From: Petaurus breviceps papuanus
Lineage: Eukaryota; Chordata; Mammalia; Diprotodontia; Petauridae
Assembly: GCA_028583685.1 (NCBI GenBank)
Contig: JAMXIF010000043.1
Span: 6,710,907-6,774,906 of the forward strand
Direction: 5' to 3'
DNA: 64,000 nt
Below are positions 32,115 through 42,639 of the stretch, in pieces. Numbering within the stretch: the first letter of the stretch is position 1; every line of letters begins with the position of its first letter. The notes below the pieces were generated by a model. That model had not been told where the DNA came from. It searched no databases and was given only the letters and a program-made list of their open reading frames with translations. A program made the position numbers and the translations under genes.

Positions 32115-33800
32115 TACCAAAGGAGATTATAGCATATGAATGGAATGGAATGTTATTGTTCCATAAGAAATGATCAAGAGTTGTTTTCATAGGACTCTAG
32201 GAAGACTAGTTCAAACTGATGCAGAGTGAAGTGAGCAGAACCAGGAGTACAATTTATACAATAACATGAGACATTAAAGGACTGAAGGTCTTGGAACACT
32301 ATATATTGAAGAGCAAAAGAACAGGGGTTCTGGCCAAAAATATCATACCCAGCAAAATTATGCATAATCCTGAATGAAAAAAAATGGATATTTGATCAAC
32401 TGTCAGACTTTCAAGACTTTGTTAAAAAATTAAAAAAAAAACTGAATTCAATAGAAGATTTGTCATACAAAAGCCAAGAGAAACATAAGGTACATACCAA
32501 AGACTGATTACAAGGGATTAAATAAGGCCAGACCATTTACTTTTTATATATGCAAAATGCAAAACATATGTCTAAGATTCTTATTAAGAATTGGGTAGCT
32601 CAAAAGAAAGATTGGGGTAAATCTGAGTATGATATGAATTTTAAAAAGTAAAATCATTAAGGAATAGCTAAAAAGAGTAATTAGTTTATATAAATGAGCT
32701 ACAAGAGGGAGAATTGATAGAGAAGAATTAGATGAGGGAGGAGGGCTGATAGTTCTGGTAACCTACTTTTATGGGAAAGGGTTTAAAAGGGAACAATACA
32801 CATATAGAAGAGTATAAAAGTCTTTTAAGTTCAGAAGAAATAAAACGGTAAGGGGATAAGGAGGGAGGGGAGGACAAAGGAGAGATCTTTAGAAGGGAGG
32901 GTGAGAGAATAGGTAAAAGGGGAGTATAGAAGGGTATTTAGATCAATGGGAATGGGAGGATAGAGGAGGGATCCTTGAAGGGAGGTAGGCAAGTAATAGG
33001 AGGTTAGCAGGTAGAAGTAAAGTAGAGGAGGCAGGAGGGATAGGAAAGAAGAGATAGGCACAAACATAAAAACAAAGATCATGAATTTGTTTGGGAAAGT
33101 ATTTGTCTATATGTGTGTGTATGTATATATCTATAGCCATAGAGAAATATATTTGCACTTTAATTTTAGCCTAGGGGCAAGGGAGGAAAAAGAATAAAGT
33201 AAAAATGTGCACAGTAGATATAGTATTTATCATACAGGCTTTCTTGAAATGAAAATTTTTGTTATATATTTTGAATCTTCTCTTATGTTCTGCTATGCAC
33301 ATGACATGGCTTTTCCCCCCTTTCTTACTTTGTATTTAAGTTCAATGTGTGATATGTTATTTTCTCTTCCCTATTCTGCATTTGTGTTCTGGTGTTTGAG
33401 TCTAAAATAAAATTTACAAAACAGTATAGGAAATAAAATATCAGTATAAGTGAATAGTAAAAAAAAATTTATACAATAACATGGTAAAGACTAACAATTT
33501 TGAAAGACTTAACTCTGATCAATGATCAGTCATGTCACCAGAGGACTGATGATGAAGTACGCTAACCACCTCCTGACAGAGATCATGGACTCAAAGTACA
33601 TACCAAAACATATCTTTGGACATGACCAATGCAAGTTTGTTTTGTTTTTTTTTTGAGGGGGGGGCAGGGCTGGACTCTGTATATTTGTTAGAAAGGTTTT
33701 CTTTTTCCTTTCTTTCCTAAAAAAATGGGATCAGGAGGGCTAGAGAAAATGAAAGTTTGATAATAAAAAGTTTAAATTAAAAAGAGAGAGAAATTAGGTT
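32115..33800 (+). repeat. L1 3' fragment interrupted by another retroelement
   Basis: L1 text runs from 'ggaatggaatgttattgttc' to 'gagcagaaccaggagtac' (32115-32268) and resumes at 33484 ('gtaaagactaacaattttga', 'ccacctcctgacagagatca', A-rich end). The break is the HAL1-like insertion at 32269-33465, so the L1 is the older element. Confidence 0.75.
32269..33465 (+). mobile_element. 5'-truncated HAL1-like (half-L1) retroelement
   Basis: It is flanked by an 18-bp duplication, AATTTATACAATAACATG, at 32251-32268 and 33466-33483, and ends in an A-run, so it was inserted by target-primed reverse transcription. The 5' part encodes a decayed C-terminus of an L1 ORF1-type protein: FWPKISYPAKLC then IFDQLSDFQDFV, compared with the conserved 'QPRISYPAKLSF' region. 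There is no ORF2. Instead comes about 800 bp of 3' UTR with a strong polypurine stretch (about 32700-33070). ORF1 plus 3' UTR without ORF2 is the definition of HAL1. A 3' fragment of the same family lies at 1125-1410. Confidence 0.72.
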
Positions 33801-33859
33801 TTGTCCAGCACAATTGCTGTCCTTTTTTGATGAAGTAGAAAAGATGAGAGTGACTAACG

Positions 33860-34000
33860 GAAAAAAAGCCTAGGCTAGGACTCAGGAGAGCTGGATTCTA
33901 GCCCTGCTTCTGCCACTAAAAATCTGAATGATCTGAGGCAAGTTAACCTCTCAAGATGTGAGTTCCCTATTTCACAGAGGTATTATCCTAATATAATAAG
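33860..34000 (+). repeat. MIR-like fragment
   Basis: 'gctggattctagccctgctt', 'gatctgaggcaagttaacct' and 'cctatttcacagagg'. Confidence 0.5.
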
Positions 34001-34004
34001 ATAA

Positions 34005-34595
34005 TAAATGAGGCAGATCTTTCAAAATCATTATTCATTGAAGGGAGAATGGATAGTATCTTTCCCTGGTTTAGGAATCAAGCTAGCTCAAAGAAGAGGG
34101 AGCAAAAATTGGTGCAAAGGTCTAGAGGTGGCTCTATTCCCAGAAAATAAGGAACAGTTGGTCTCACAGCTTGGTCTAACAGGGGTGTTGGCACAAGCTC
34201 ACATCTGCCTAGTAAAGTATGGGTCAACTCTAGCTGAGGCTGGAAGTTATCCTTGTAGAGGAGGCAGGGGAGGTGAGAGGGCCAGGGGAACCACCTGCTC
34301 TGTTCCTCACATCATTTTGTCATCTTACAAATTATCCCACAGAGGTAGTGTGTATAGGGTCAGCCCTCAGCAATGCTATGAAACATATGAGGTTTGTCTT
34401 CAGCTCCTCACGTTCCTTTTCAATAACCCCTTCTCCCATCATATGCCACCTCTTCCTTCTTTTGGGAAGCTCTGACATTCCAATGTTAGTCTCTGCCTGC
34501 CCAAGGTCCCTCTTTATGGTAACCTACCCATATCCCTTTCTAGAGCCTCATGTTATGGTCCTTTCACTCATCTCCACATTTCCTTTGTGTCCTGG
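34005..34595. other. Non-repetitive stretch without a recognisable gene
   Basis: A 155-codon (34008-34475) and a 148-codon (34273-34719) open frame overlap on the plus strand. Neither product resembles a known family, and the second runs into a MIR-like element, so neither is called a gene. Confidence 0.35.
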
Positions 34596-34599
34596 TCAG

Positions 34600-34795
34600 T
34601 GTGGTGAGTGGAAGGAGCATTGGTCTGAAAGACGGAGGACCTGCCTGTGTTGGAATCTTGACCCTGTCACTTATCAGGTATATGATTTGGGTCAGGTTGT
34701 ATCACCTCTCTCAACCTAAATTTTTTCATCTATAAAATGAAGAAGTTGAAGTAGAAACTAAGGTCCCTTCTAGCCAGCTGTAAATCCTATGATCC
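34600..34795 (+). repeat. MIR/CORE-SINE-like element
   Basis: 'agtggaaggagcattggtct', 'gtcacttatcaggtatatga', 'tctataaaatgaagaagttg' and 'aaggtcccttctagccagct'. Confidence 0.65.
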
Positions 34796-34799
34796 CTGT

Positions 34800-36447
34800 C
34801 TGCTTTCATTCAGTTAGATCACATAGTCATTCACACTAAGGTATTCATAGCAGAAAACCAGCTTACTGAGTAGCCAGAAGTACATGTATCTCAACAGAGG
34901 ACTCAGAGACCCTCTAACCAAAGAAATGTAGGAATGAGTCTCCAGTGGTGTGATTTCAGGATTAAATTGGATTAGAAATCCCTGGACTTCCTGATACACA
35001 GCACATCATCAGCAACAAAATAGGACTGATTTTTTTTTTCAAGGAGAGAAAAATTAGAGGCTTTTCTCTGAGCACCACAAGGGTAGTCATGCCAGTGCAC
35101 TCCAAATATCCCCACAAGGACAAATATATATGTATGTATGCATGTATGTTTGTGTATACATACATGCATATACACACATACACATATTACCTGAGTATCA
35201 AATGATCAGGGAACTGCTGGTTTTCTTCCTATTCCTATTGTTTCTGATGTATCCTACCCCCACCTTACCCCCCTAAGAGAGATGTGCTTTGTGCCACAAG
35301 TCCAGTCTAACCCTGGGAACTCTGTCTGATATGGCGATGAGTACACAGTCTTACCTCCCTCCTTTTACTTCTTGGACCCAATTTAGTTCCACTTAGAAAA
35401 GAGAATAGATAGTATCATGGGCAGTAATATAGTGCATGCGGGGGTAGAGTCTAACAGTAACCATAGATTCCCTCCAAGTCTAAGATGCCAGTAGAAAAAC
35501 ACTTATATATGATGTAGATGATGACACCACTGTCAGTGTCCACAACGGTGGGCAGAAGTCACAATGATAAACTTTTTAAAAATCTGTCCTGTTTATGTCT
35601 TTTTAAAATATTCAGTAATAAGCACTGCACCAAACTAAGATTTAGTGTCTCTGACTGGCCCTTTGAGGGACTCTTAGCTTTTTTAATGAATCCCTTCCCC
35701 CAAGAGAGAACATCTGCTATTTCCAACATGCAGAAATCAGCAGTGACCTGAGCCCGCATAAATGGTCAAATAGCCAGAGAACCTGGCAATTTTCCCAGAC
35801 TGTGTGTGAGACATGTCCCTCCTTAGTGGAGACCCAAAGGTACATTCCCTGCCCAAGATCTGCATACTGAGGATGACATGCACATCAAATGTGAGGGGTG
35901 AAGTTAAAATCCACTGGTCCTGAAAAGCTTGCTTCTCTTGTTCTATTGTTCAGGTTGCTGCTGCTGCTGCTGTTTGGGGTTTTTGTTTGTTTTGCTTTTT
36001 TTTTTAGCAAAATGTCTGATACTTAGTAGGTACTTAGTAAATGCTTATTGCCTCAAGGGACATGGGTTTTTATTTCTTTAATAGCAACCCTTAAACCAGG
36101 TTTCAAGGGAAAAAAAAAAGATGTAGATTTCCCCGTATTTCAAAATATATAGCACATAACCCTGTTGGGGGAAAAAAGACTCACTGTTTACAATTAAGGG
36201 CATATATTGATAAAAAGCTGTATTTTGTCCATAGGTAAAATCCATGGCATAGAAAAAGCATGAGTTGCCTCATAGGAAAGGGAAATGTCTTTAGGTTAAG
36301 CATGCCTCTGAACAGAATTCATTCCTCCTATTTCTCAGAAGTGGTCATAGCATTCAAAGCACTTAGATTTGCTGGGTTCCCTAATGGTTAGCCAGTGTCC
36401 TTAGAGACAGCTTATTGTGTTCCAGGAGGTAGAATAGAGACTTTGTA
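34800..36447. other. Mostly unassigned sequence before an assembly gap
   Basis: It holds a TATG/CATA microsatellite (about 35128-35190), a (GCT)6-7 run (about 35952-35972) and an L2 3'-end fragment (about 36002-36055, 'cttagtaggtacttagtaaa'). No gene seen. Confidence 0.4.
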
Positions 36448-36847
36448 NNNNNNNNNNNNNNNNNNNNNNNNNNNNNNNNNNNNNNNNNNNNNNNNNNNNN
36501 NNNNNNNNNNNNNNNNNNNNNNNNNNNNNNNNNNNNNNNNNNNNNNNNNNNNNNNNNNNNNNNNNNNNNNNNNNNNNNNNNNNNNNNNNNNNNNNNNNNN
36601 NNNNNNNNNNNNNNNNNNNNNNNNNNNNNNNNNNNNNNNNNNNNNNNNNNNNNNNNNNNNNNNNNNNNNNNNNNNNNNNNNNNNNNNNNNNNNNNNNNNN
36701 NNNNNNNNNNNNNNNNNNNNNNNNNNNNNNNNNNNNNNNNNNNNNNNNNNNNNNNNNNNNNNNNNNNNNNNNNNNNNNNNNNNNNNNNNNNNNNNNNNNN
36801 NNNNNNNNNNNNNNNNNNNNNNNNNNNNNNNNNNNNNNNNNNNNNNN
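36448..36847. other. Assembly gap (400 N)
   Basis: Exactly 400 undetermined bases. Open frames drawn through it are meaningless. It abuts the 3' end of the CFL1 retrocopy. Confidence 1.
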
Positions 36848-37865
36848 TCCTTTTACTGGCCACATGAGTAACTGGGGAGAGAGAGGGGGTCTCCACAACA
36901 CTGCATTTATACACAAAACTAAACAAGGAGCACAAAGCCACTATTGCGGTTAAAAGTTGGCAGCCCCAGGGAAGGGGTAAAACTGGGGGTGTCAGTTAGA
37001 AAAAACTGACCTCCCCCCCATCTGGGCGTCCGGGGGATCCTTGGTCTGCTACAACTCAAGAGGATTGGGAATATCAAAGGCGGTTTAGGAAAGCCAGAGC
37101 CACTGGGGTGAAGTGGGGGAGGTCAGGAGTTGGGGGCGGTTTGGCAAATGAGTGAAGGGATTGCCCTGCCCCTGCTAGGATCCTCCCAGCCCCTCGGGTC
37201 TGGCAGGAAGGGGGCAGCCTGCTCCCCCACTGGCTCGGGCAGCCCCAGCAGGGGGGACAGAGGTGGGAGACTCAGAAAGACTTCTCCTCCAGGGAAATCA
37301 AGGCATTGCCCCACAGTTTCTCGGCCAGAGTACAGCGGTCCTTCACTTCCTCGTAACAATTGGCTTGTAATTCGTGTTTGATTCCTGCCAGTTTCTTCTT
37401 GATGGCGTCCTTGGAGCTGGCATAGGTCATTTTGCTCTTGGGGACCCAGAAGATGAACCCCAGGTCCTCCCTCCTCCTTGCTCTCCTTGGTCTCGTAGGT
37501 GGCATCGTAGAGCGCGTAGTGGCAGTCCTTGTCCGGCAGCATCTTGATGAAGGTGGTGTAGAGGTTGTCCACTGTCTGGCCCACGTCACCCACCAGGATC
37601 TCCTTGCCCTCCTCCAGCACAATGTTCTTGTCCTCGCTTAGGCAGAACAGCACCGCCTTCTTGCGCTTCTTCACCTCCTGGGGGTCGAGGACTTGCGCAC
37701 CTTCGTGTACTTGAACACTTTGATCACGCAGTCCAAGACAGCCACGCCAGAGGCCATGGTTCCGGAAAGGAGCAAGGGAGCAAGCGAGGGAGGGTGAGGG
37801 AGGAACCGAGGGCCACAGGAGAGGAGGGCTCCTTCGTGGCTCCTTCGCTGCCGCGGCCTGGAGCC
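36848..37865 (-). pseudogene. CFL1: Processed pseudogene (retrocopy) of cofilin-1
   Basis: An intronless copy of the mRNA for cofilin-1, the actin-severing ADF-family protein. The relict reading frame runs from the ATG at 37757 to the stop at 37272-37274, 486 bp against about 501 bp for the usual 166-residue protein. Recognised segments are [84 protein letters not shown] and [20 protein letters not shown]. Defects: a one-base loss near 37675-37684 (codon ~22), loss of one Lys codon in SEDKKN, a 4-base gain near 37464-37479, and loss of five residues (the ESAPL region). Upstream, 37758 to about 37865 is GC-rich 5' UTR-like. Downstream, 36848-37271 resembles the CFL1 3' UTR, including 'taaccgcaatagtggctttg' and 'gtataaatgcagtgttgtgg' on the minus strand. 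The poly(A) tail and right-hand TSD would lie in the gap. The preserved codons suggest moderate age. It is not expected to make cofilin. Confidence 0.95.
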
Positions 37866-37869
37866 AACT

Positions 37870-38265
37870 GAACCCTCTGTTTGTCTTTCAACTGGCCTTG
37901 CACAAGAACTGTGGCAAAGGAGGCCAAATGCAGGTGGTAGACACGTCTGTTCATTTACCTGGAAATTAAGACTATCTCTAAAATATTACTTGATTCAAGA
38001 GAGGGATGATTGAGCTCCCTCCCCCCCCCTTCCCTACCCTCTACCCCAATTCTCTATTCTACTGATGGGCTGTATCTGGAATTCTCCAGCACTGATACTC
38101 CCCTCATCCTCTCCTTTCTTCTACCCCCGCTCAAAACAAAACAAACAAAAACACTGGCTCCTTTATAGTGCAAGGGATGGGAGATAGGTGACCTTCTTTT
38201 GCTTCTTAGATTGAGTCACAGGATCTTGTGCTCAGGGGATCGAGGTGACTGAGTCTCTTCTTAAT
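37870..38265. other. Unassigned flank of the retrocopy
   Basis: No gene or repeat recognised; a C-rich run lies near 38020-38030. Confidence 0.35.
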
Positions 38266-38269
38266 AGGC

Positions 38270-38440
38270 CATAGAATATTAGATTGCTAGTGCTGAAAGG
38301 GAGCCTAGAGTTAAAGTTATTCTCATTTTATAGATGAAAAAACTGAGGCCCAGAGAGATATATTATCTTGTGCAAGATCAGCAAAATGAGCAGTACAAAC
38401 CATTAAGTATTACAGTTCAGTCAGAGGAATTTGAACTCCC
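38270..38440 (-). repeat. MIR-like fragment
   Basis: 'gctgaaagggagcctagagt', 'ttttatagatgaaaaaactg', 'aggcccagagagatatatta'. Confidence 0.5.
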
Positions 38441-38454
38441 TGTGGTCTAGGAAA

Positions 38455-38745
38455 GTTAATGAAGGCTCTGTGGGGAAGGTGACATTTGATCTGGGTTTAG
38501 TCTGATTAAGCCAAGAGAAGAGGAAAGACCATTCCAAGCATGGGATAATGGTATAAATAAAGGTATGGAGGCTGGAATGTATATTACATGTGAAATGTGC
38601 AAGGGAATCTGAGGAATAAAGGGTGAAAAGCTCCTTGATGGCAGGAATGATCTTTTGCCACTCTTTGTATCCCTAGTGCTTAGCACAGTGTTTGACACAT
38701 AGTAAGTGCTTAACAAATGTTTATTGATTGCTTGCTTGATTGGGC
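38455..38745 (+). repeat. Dispersed repeat body followed by L2 3' end
   Basis: About 38455-38620 carries 'agaccattccaagcatggga' and 'ataaaggtatggaggctgga' of the unassigned dispersed family. Then 38625-38745 is a clear L2 terminus: 'aagctccttgatggcaggaa', 'cctagtgcttagcacagtgt', 'gtgcttaacaaatgtttatt'. Confidence 0.6.
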
Positions 38746-38999
38746 GCTCTCAGTTGAAAGTTCTTCTGGTTCTAGGTGGCTTGTGAAAGCAATGAATTTC
38801 TTCAGAGGACCCTAAAGGGCCCAACCAAGACAGACTCAATCTTGCCTTAATGAAGGGAATATAGAAGAATGGCAGGTTGCCATTTCTCACCAACCAACCC
38901 CAACTGAGCATAGAAGATCCATAATGATGACAAAGAAAAGCAGCAACAGGTCAGCTGACTGGCTAGAGCCTGCCAGGAGCTGATGGGGAAGGGAAGTAG

Positions 39000-39160
39000 G
39001 ACCTCATTTCAAACCTAAGCCCAGGAACTTACTAGCTCTGTGACTCTAAAAGAATCCCTTAAGCTCTCTGGGATTCAGTTTTCTCATCAATAAAATGGGA
39101 GGTTGGGTTTAATGACTTCTGTGATCCTTTGCAGCTATAAATCTGTGATCTGATAATTCT
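39000..39160 (+). repeat. MIR-like element
   Basis: 'gaacttactagctctgtgac', 'gggattcagttttctcatca', 'ataaaatgggaggttgggtt'. Confidence 0.6.
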
Positions 39161-39599
39161 GTTATGGTGAGATGTTTTAGGTCAGTTTAACAGAACCTTA
39201 CCTTGAAGCCACCTGTTCCTAGTTACCCTTTAAAACTGTTCAATTGCTTCTTTGCTGTTTTCCTTCATACAGCATGAGGAAGAGCTACAGATGAGGAAGC
39301 AGAGTAAAAAAGGGCCCAAGTACCACCCCACCCTAGGCCCTCCCAATGGAGCAATTCTGGGGCTCTGCTCAAGCACTCTCCTTGAATAGATAAATAAGTA
39401 AGAAATATAATCGATAGACATTTGATCAGAACAAGTTGCAGAGTGGGAGGAGGAAATTAGGAAAGGAGGAGATAGATGGAAACAAATTGTAGAAGTGCTT
39501 GGCTGCTGATTCAGATTTTATCTTGAATGATTAGGAGACATTTATGACCTTTGAGCAGGAGAAGGATATGTAACAAAGTCTTTTAGAAAGATTAAATTG

Positions 39600-39660
39600 A
39601 CAGGAGATGTACCTACATACATACACACATATATATGTGTGTATGGGTGTGTATGTAAGA
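39600..39660. repeat. TATG/CATA microsatellite
   Basis: ACATACATACACACATATAT followed by GTGTGTATG repeats, immediately upstream of the L1 5' segment. Confidence 0.75.
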
Positions 39661-39666
39661 TTAATT

Positions 39667-40790
39667 GGGGGAGAGGGAACTAGAGTCAGGGATTAATGGG
39701 AAAGGTCCCTCTTGCTATGACTGAAGGGGACCAGACAGGAGGTGTCCCAGAAAGCCAGAAGCAAGTCCCACCTCAACAGATCAGCTGGAGATCCTGAGCT
39801 CCGGGTGGAGGAGCAGACAAGTGTCAACACCAGGTGCACACCACCTCCAGTTCAGCATCAGGTAAGCTACCAGACTACTACAACATCCAACTGCTAGCTC
39901 CTGAGGCCCCAGGACAGAAAACCAGTAACTAGAACCCCCTGACCGCCAGCACAAGAAGTCTGGGACAGGGCTCCTCCTGGGCCCCAGAAGTGGAGATCCA
40001 ATGTAAAAGCCTGGGGGGAAAGGCAAACAACATGACCAAGAAGAATTTAAATAAAACAATGATCTTAGAGAAATATCTTGGTGACAGGGAAGATCAAAAC
40101 ACAAATTCAGGAGAGTACAACATGATCAATATCCCCACATTCAAAACCTCAAAGGGGAATATTAACTGGTCTCAAGCCCTAAAAGCCTTCTTGGAAGAGC
40201 TCAAGAAGGATTTAAAAAATCAAATAAGAGAGGTAGAGGAAAAATTTAAAAATACAATAGACAAAATGGAAAAAAAGTACACTGAAGAAAGTAATTCCTT
40301 TAAAAAGCAGAATTAGCTAAATGGAAAAGGAGGCACAAAAGCTAACCGAAGAAAACAATTCATTAAAAATTAAAATTGGGGTGCGGCTAGGTGGCGCAGT
40401 GAGTACAGCACTGGCCCTGGAGTCAGGAGGATCTGAGTTCAAATGCGGCCTCAGACACTTAACACACACACACAAAAAAAACTAGCCATGTGACCTTGGC
40501 GAAGTCACTTAACTCCAATTGCCCTTCAAAAAAAATTAGAATTGGGCAAGTGAGAACTAATGACTCTATGAGACATCAAGAATCAGTCAAACAAAATCAA
40601 AAGGATTAAAAAATAGAAGAAAATGGGAAATTCCTCATTGGAAAAACAATAGATGTGGAAAACAGATCCAGGAGAGATAATTTAAGAATTATTGGTCTAC
40701 CTGACAACCATGAGGGGAAAAAAGGGCCTTTACATAAGAATGCTACCAGTTCAAGTGACATGTTAGAAACAAAAACTAATCCAATCTCAC
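39667..40790 (+). mobile_element. L1 5' region and partial ORF1, interrupted by a SINE
   Basis: Roughly 360 bp of 5' UTR-like sequence precede an ORF1 start at 40032 (MTKKNLNKTMILEKYLGDRE). The predicted product has a Lys/Glu-rich coiled-coil stretch (EELKKDLKNQIREVEEKFKN) and stops at about 40316. The frame then decays, is split by a SINE (40381-40533), and resumes with the RNA-recognition-like segment DNLRIIGLPDNHEGKK near 40675-40725. The element ends near 40790 against a GATAGACA microsatellite, so ORF1 C-terminus, ORF2 and 3' end are missing. Such 5'-end survival with 3' loss implies later deletion rather than ordinary 5' truncation. Confidence 0.75.
40381..40533 (+). mobile_element. tRNA-derived SINE inserted in L1 ORF1
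   Basis: The head GTGCGGCTAGGTGGCGCAGT and B-box GAGTTCAAATGC are followed by an A-tail. Flanks AATTAAAATTGGG (40368-40380) and AATTAGAATTGGG (40534-40546) differ at one base. It postdates the host L1. Confidence 0.9.
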
Positions 40791-40804
40791 TTTAATTGAT
40801 TTGT

Positions 40805-40970
40805 GATCAGATAGACAGAAAGATAGACAGATAATAGTTGATAAATGACAGAGAGATAGAAATGTCAGACAGAAAAAAGACAGGTAACAGATAATAGTTG
40901 GCAGATCATAGAGACAGGCAAACAGAAAGAAGACAGATAGAAAAATAGATGACAGAGAGCCAGAAAATTT
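40805..40970. repeat. Degenerate (GATAGACA)n-type microsatellite
   Basis: Repeats of ATAGACAGA, GATAATAGTTG and ACAGATAG over about 165 bp, including two longer units with 'agataatagttg'. Confidence 0.8.
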
Positions 40971-41170
40971 ACTAAGTTCTTCCTATGTGCCAGGAGCTGT
41001 GCTGAGTGATGCAGCCACAAATATAAGCAAATATGATGGTCCCTTCATCTAGGAGCTGATATTCTAATGGAGGAAGACAAAACATAATCTGGAAAGGGGG
41101 GAATAGAGGAAGAACATATACTGTGGTATGGAGAAGAGATGGTTGGGAAGCACTATAGAAGCCTCAGTCC
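40970..41170 (+). repeat. Unassigned dispersed repeat fragment
   Basis: 'cctatgtgccaggagctgtg', 'gtcccttcatctaggagctg' and 'atattctaatggaggaagac' match the opening of 14945-15800. Confidence 0.45.
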
Positions 41171-41174
41171 AGGC

Positions 41175-41700
41175 AAGATAAGATCAAAGCAGGCCTATGG
41201 AAGCCCAAGGTGATATGGAAAAGAGAGTTCAATTTTCCATTAGGTGGAGACAATGACCTGAGGTGATTCATCCATGTAGGTCTTCCCTCAAATGATGCGC
41301 ATTGCAACCTGCCTATGCCTGTCTATCTTGTTTAATTCTTGTGCCCAGTAAAGGAACAAAGTTCTGCCTAATGTCCTGGGTGTTCTCCTTGCTTTACCTT
41401 CACATTGTCAGAACAGCAACAGAACAAAAGAGCTGTCCAGCAGTTAACTATGTCTGGCACTCATAATGGACCCCTCCCATTGTCTTTTCTGGTCAGGTTT
41501 TTCTGTGATGACCTCTGTATGACCATTGTATTCATAAGTGGTTGCAGCCTATATATACTCTCCATTTTCCTACCTGTTGCCAAAAGGGAGTCTGGAATTA
41601 TGAGTAACAAAAATGATGACAAGAACCATAACACAGTAGCAAAAGGAATTTTATAAAGTGATGCAGAAAAAAATAACAGAAGTTTATGCTTCTAACTGTA
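41175..41700. other. Unassigned sequence
   Basis: An 83-codon open frame (41405-41656, plus) has one hydrophobic stretch but matches nothing I know; not called. Confidence 0.35.
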
Positions 41701-41704
41701 GGGA

Positions 41705-41930
41705 TAGTAGAAGCAAGAATTTATACAATGATTTAAGGTTTATAAAGTATGTCCTCATACCAATCCTGGGAAGCAGGTGTTATTATCCCCATTTTATAGA
41801 TAAGGAAACTGAGGCAAATGGATTAAGTGACTTGTCCAGGATCAGACAGGTAGTGTCTGAGGTCATATTTGAACTCAGGTCCTCCTGATTACAGGTACAG
41901 TACTTTATCTCCTATACCAATGTTGTGCCA
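41705..41930 (-). repeat. CORE-SINE/MIR-like element
   Basis: 'atttaaggtttataaagtat', 'gtgttattatccccatttta', 'gataaggaaactgaggcaaa', 'gactcaggtcctcc'-type end. Well preserved. Confidence 0.7.
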
Positions 41931-41934
41931 ATAA

Positions 41935-42635
41935 CATCCTTGAGTGTGGCCAGCTATGTTGAAAGTTTCCATAATCAGGGTTTTGATTACAATTGGAAGT
42001 CTTACTGAACTAGAACAGAAAGGCTCATTTTACATGAAACTGAGTTCATTGTCTGGGAATTGACTCAAAACAAATGCTAACCAATGGTTTAGCATTTGGG
42101 AGATTTGTAAGGAAGAACAAATAAAGGAATTGCACTGTATAAGCTTCCTAATTACTATGTGTCAGAACATGAGAGAGATCTCTCCTACCTTCCCCACCAT
42201 CCTATCGGTGACCTGTGACCTCCAATCTCCAGAGGCTGGGCATTCCCTTACTCTCAGAAACATCTCCGTATTTGATACTGTCTTAGCGTATTATCAACCA
42301 GGTCACCAAACAAAAGTATATCTTTCAGGTGTCTTACGTGATATGGGAATATACATAAAGACCTTTTAGTGTAGGAGAGCCTTTAAGGCAGAGTTTTGTT
42401 CTACCAAATCAAATGCCCCACCCCCTTTTTACCTTAGTTAAAAGGAAAAAAAAAGTAATACACACCACAAGATCTTGATTTCTTTACACTTTTCAATCAA
42501 CTGTGGAATTGTAAAGATGTTGTCTATTTTTTTCAAATGCTTACCCTGCATTAATAAAGACAAAGCATCTAAATGAAGAAAGTGATAGTCCACCTGAACC
42601 CTCCCCCTTGGTCATATTGTATCTGGAGCATTCTC
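41935..42635. other. Unassigned sequence
   Basis: No gene or repeat recognised. Open frame 42130-42369 has no known relatives. Confidence 0.35.
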
Positions 42636-42639
42636 AGAG

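Noticed and set aside
34008-34719. Overlapping 155- and 148-codon frames
   Set aside because: Different frames of the same stretch, no known relatives, and the second runs into a MIR-like element.
36381-36941. Three long open frames of 158-186 codons
   Set aside because: They are created by reading through the 400 N of an assembly gap.
37123-37674. 183-codon frame as a functional cofilin
   Set aside because: It lacks the N-terminus, shifts out of frame near codon 60-70 of the relict, and sits in an intronless copy with several defects, so it is a pseudogene.
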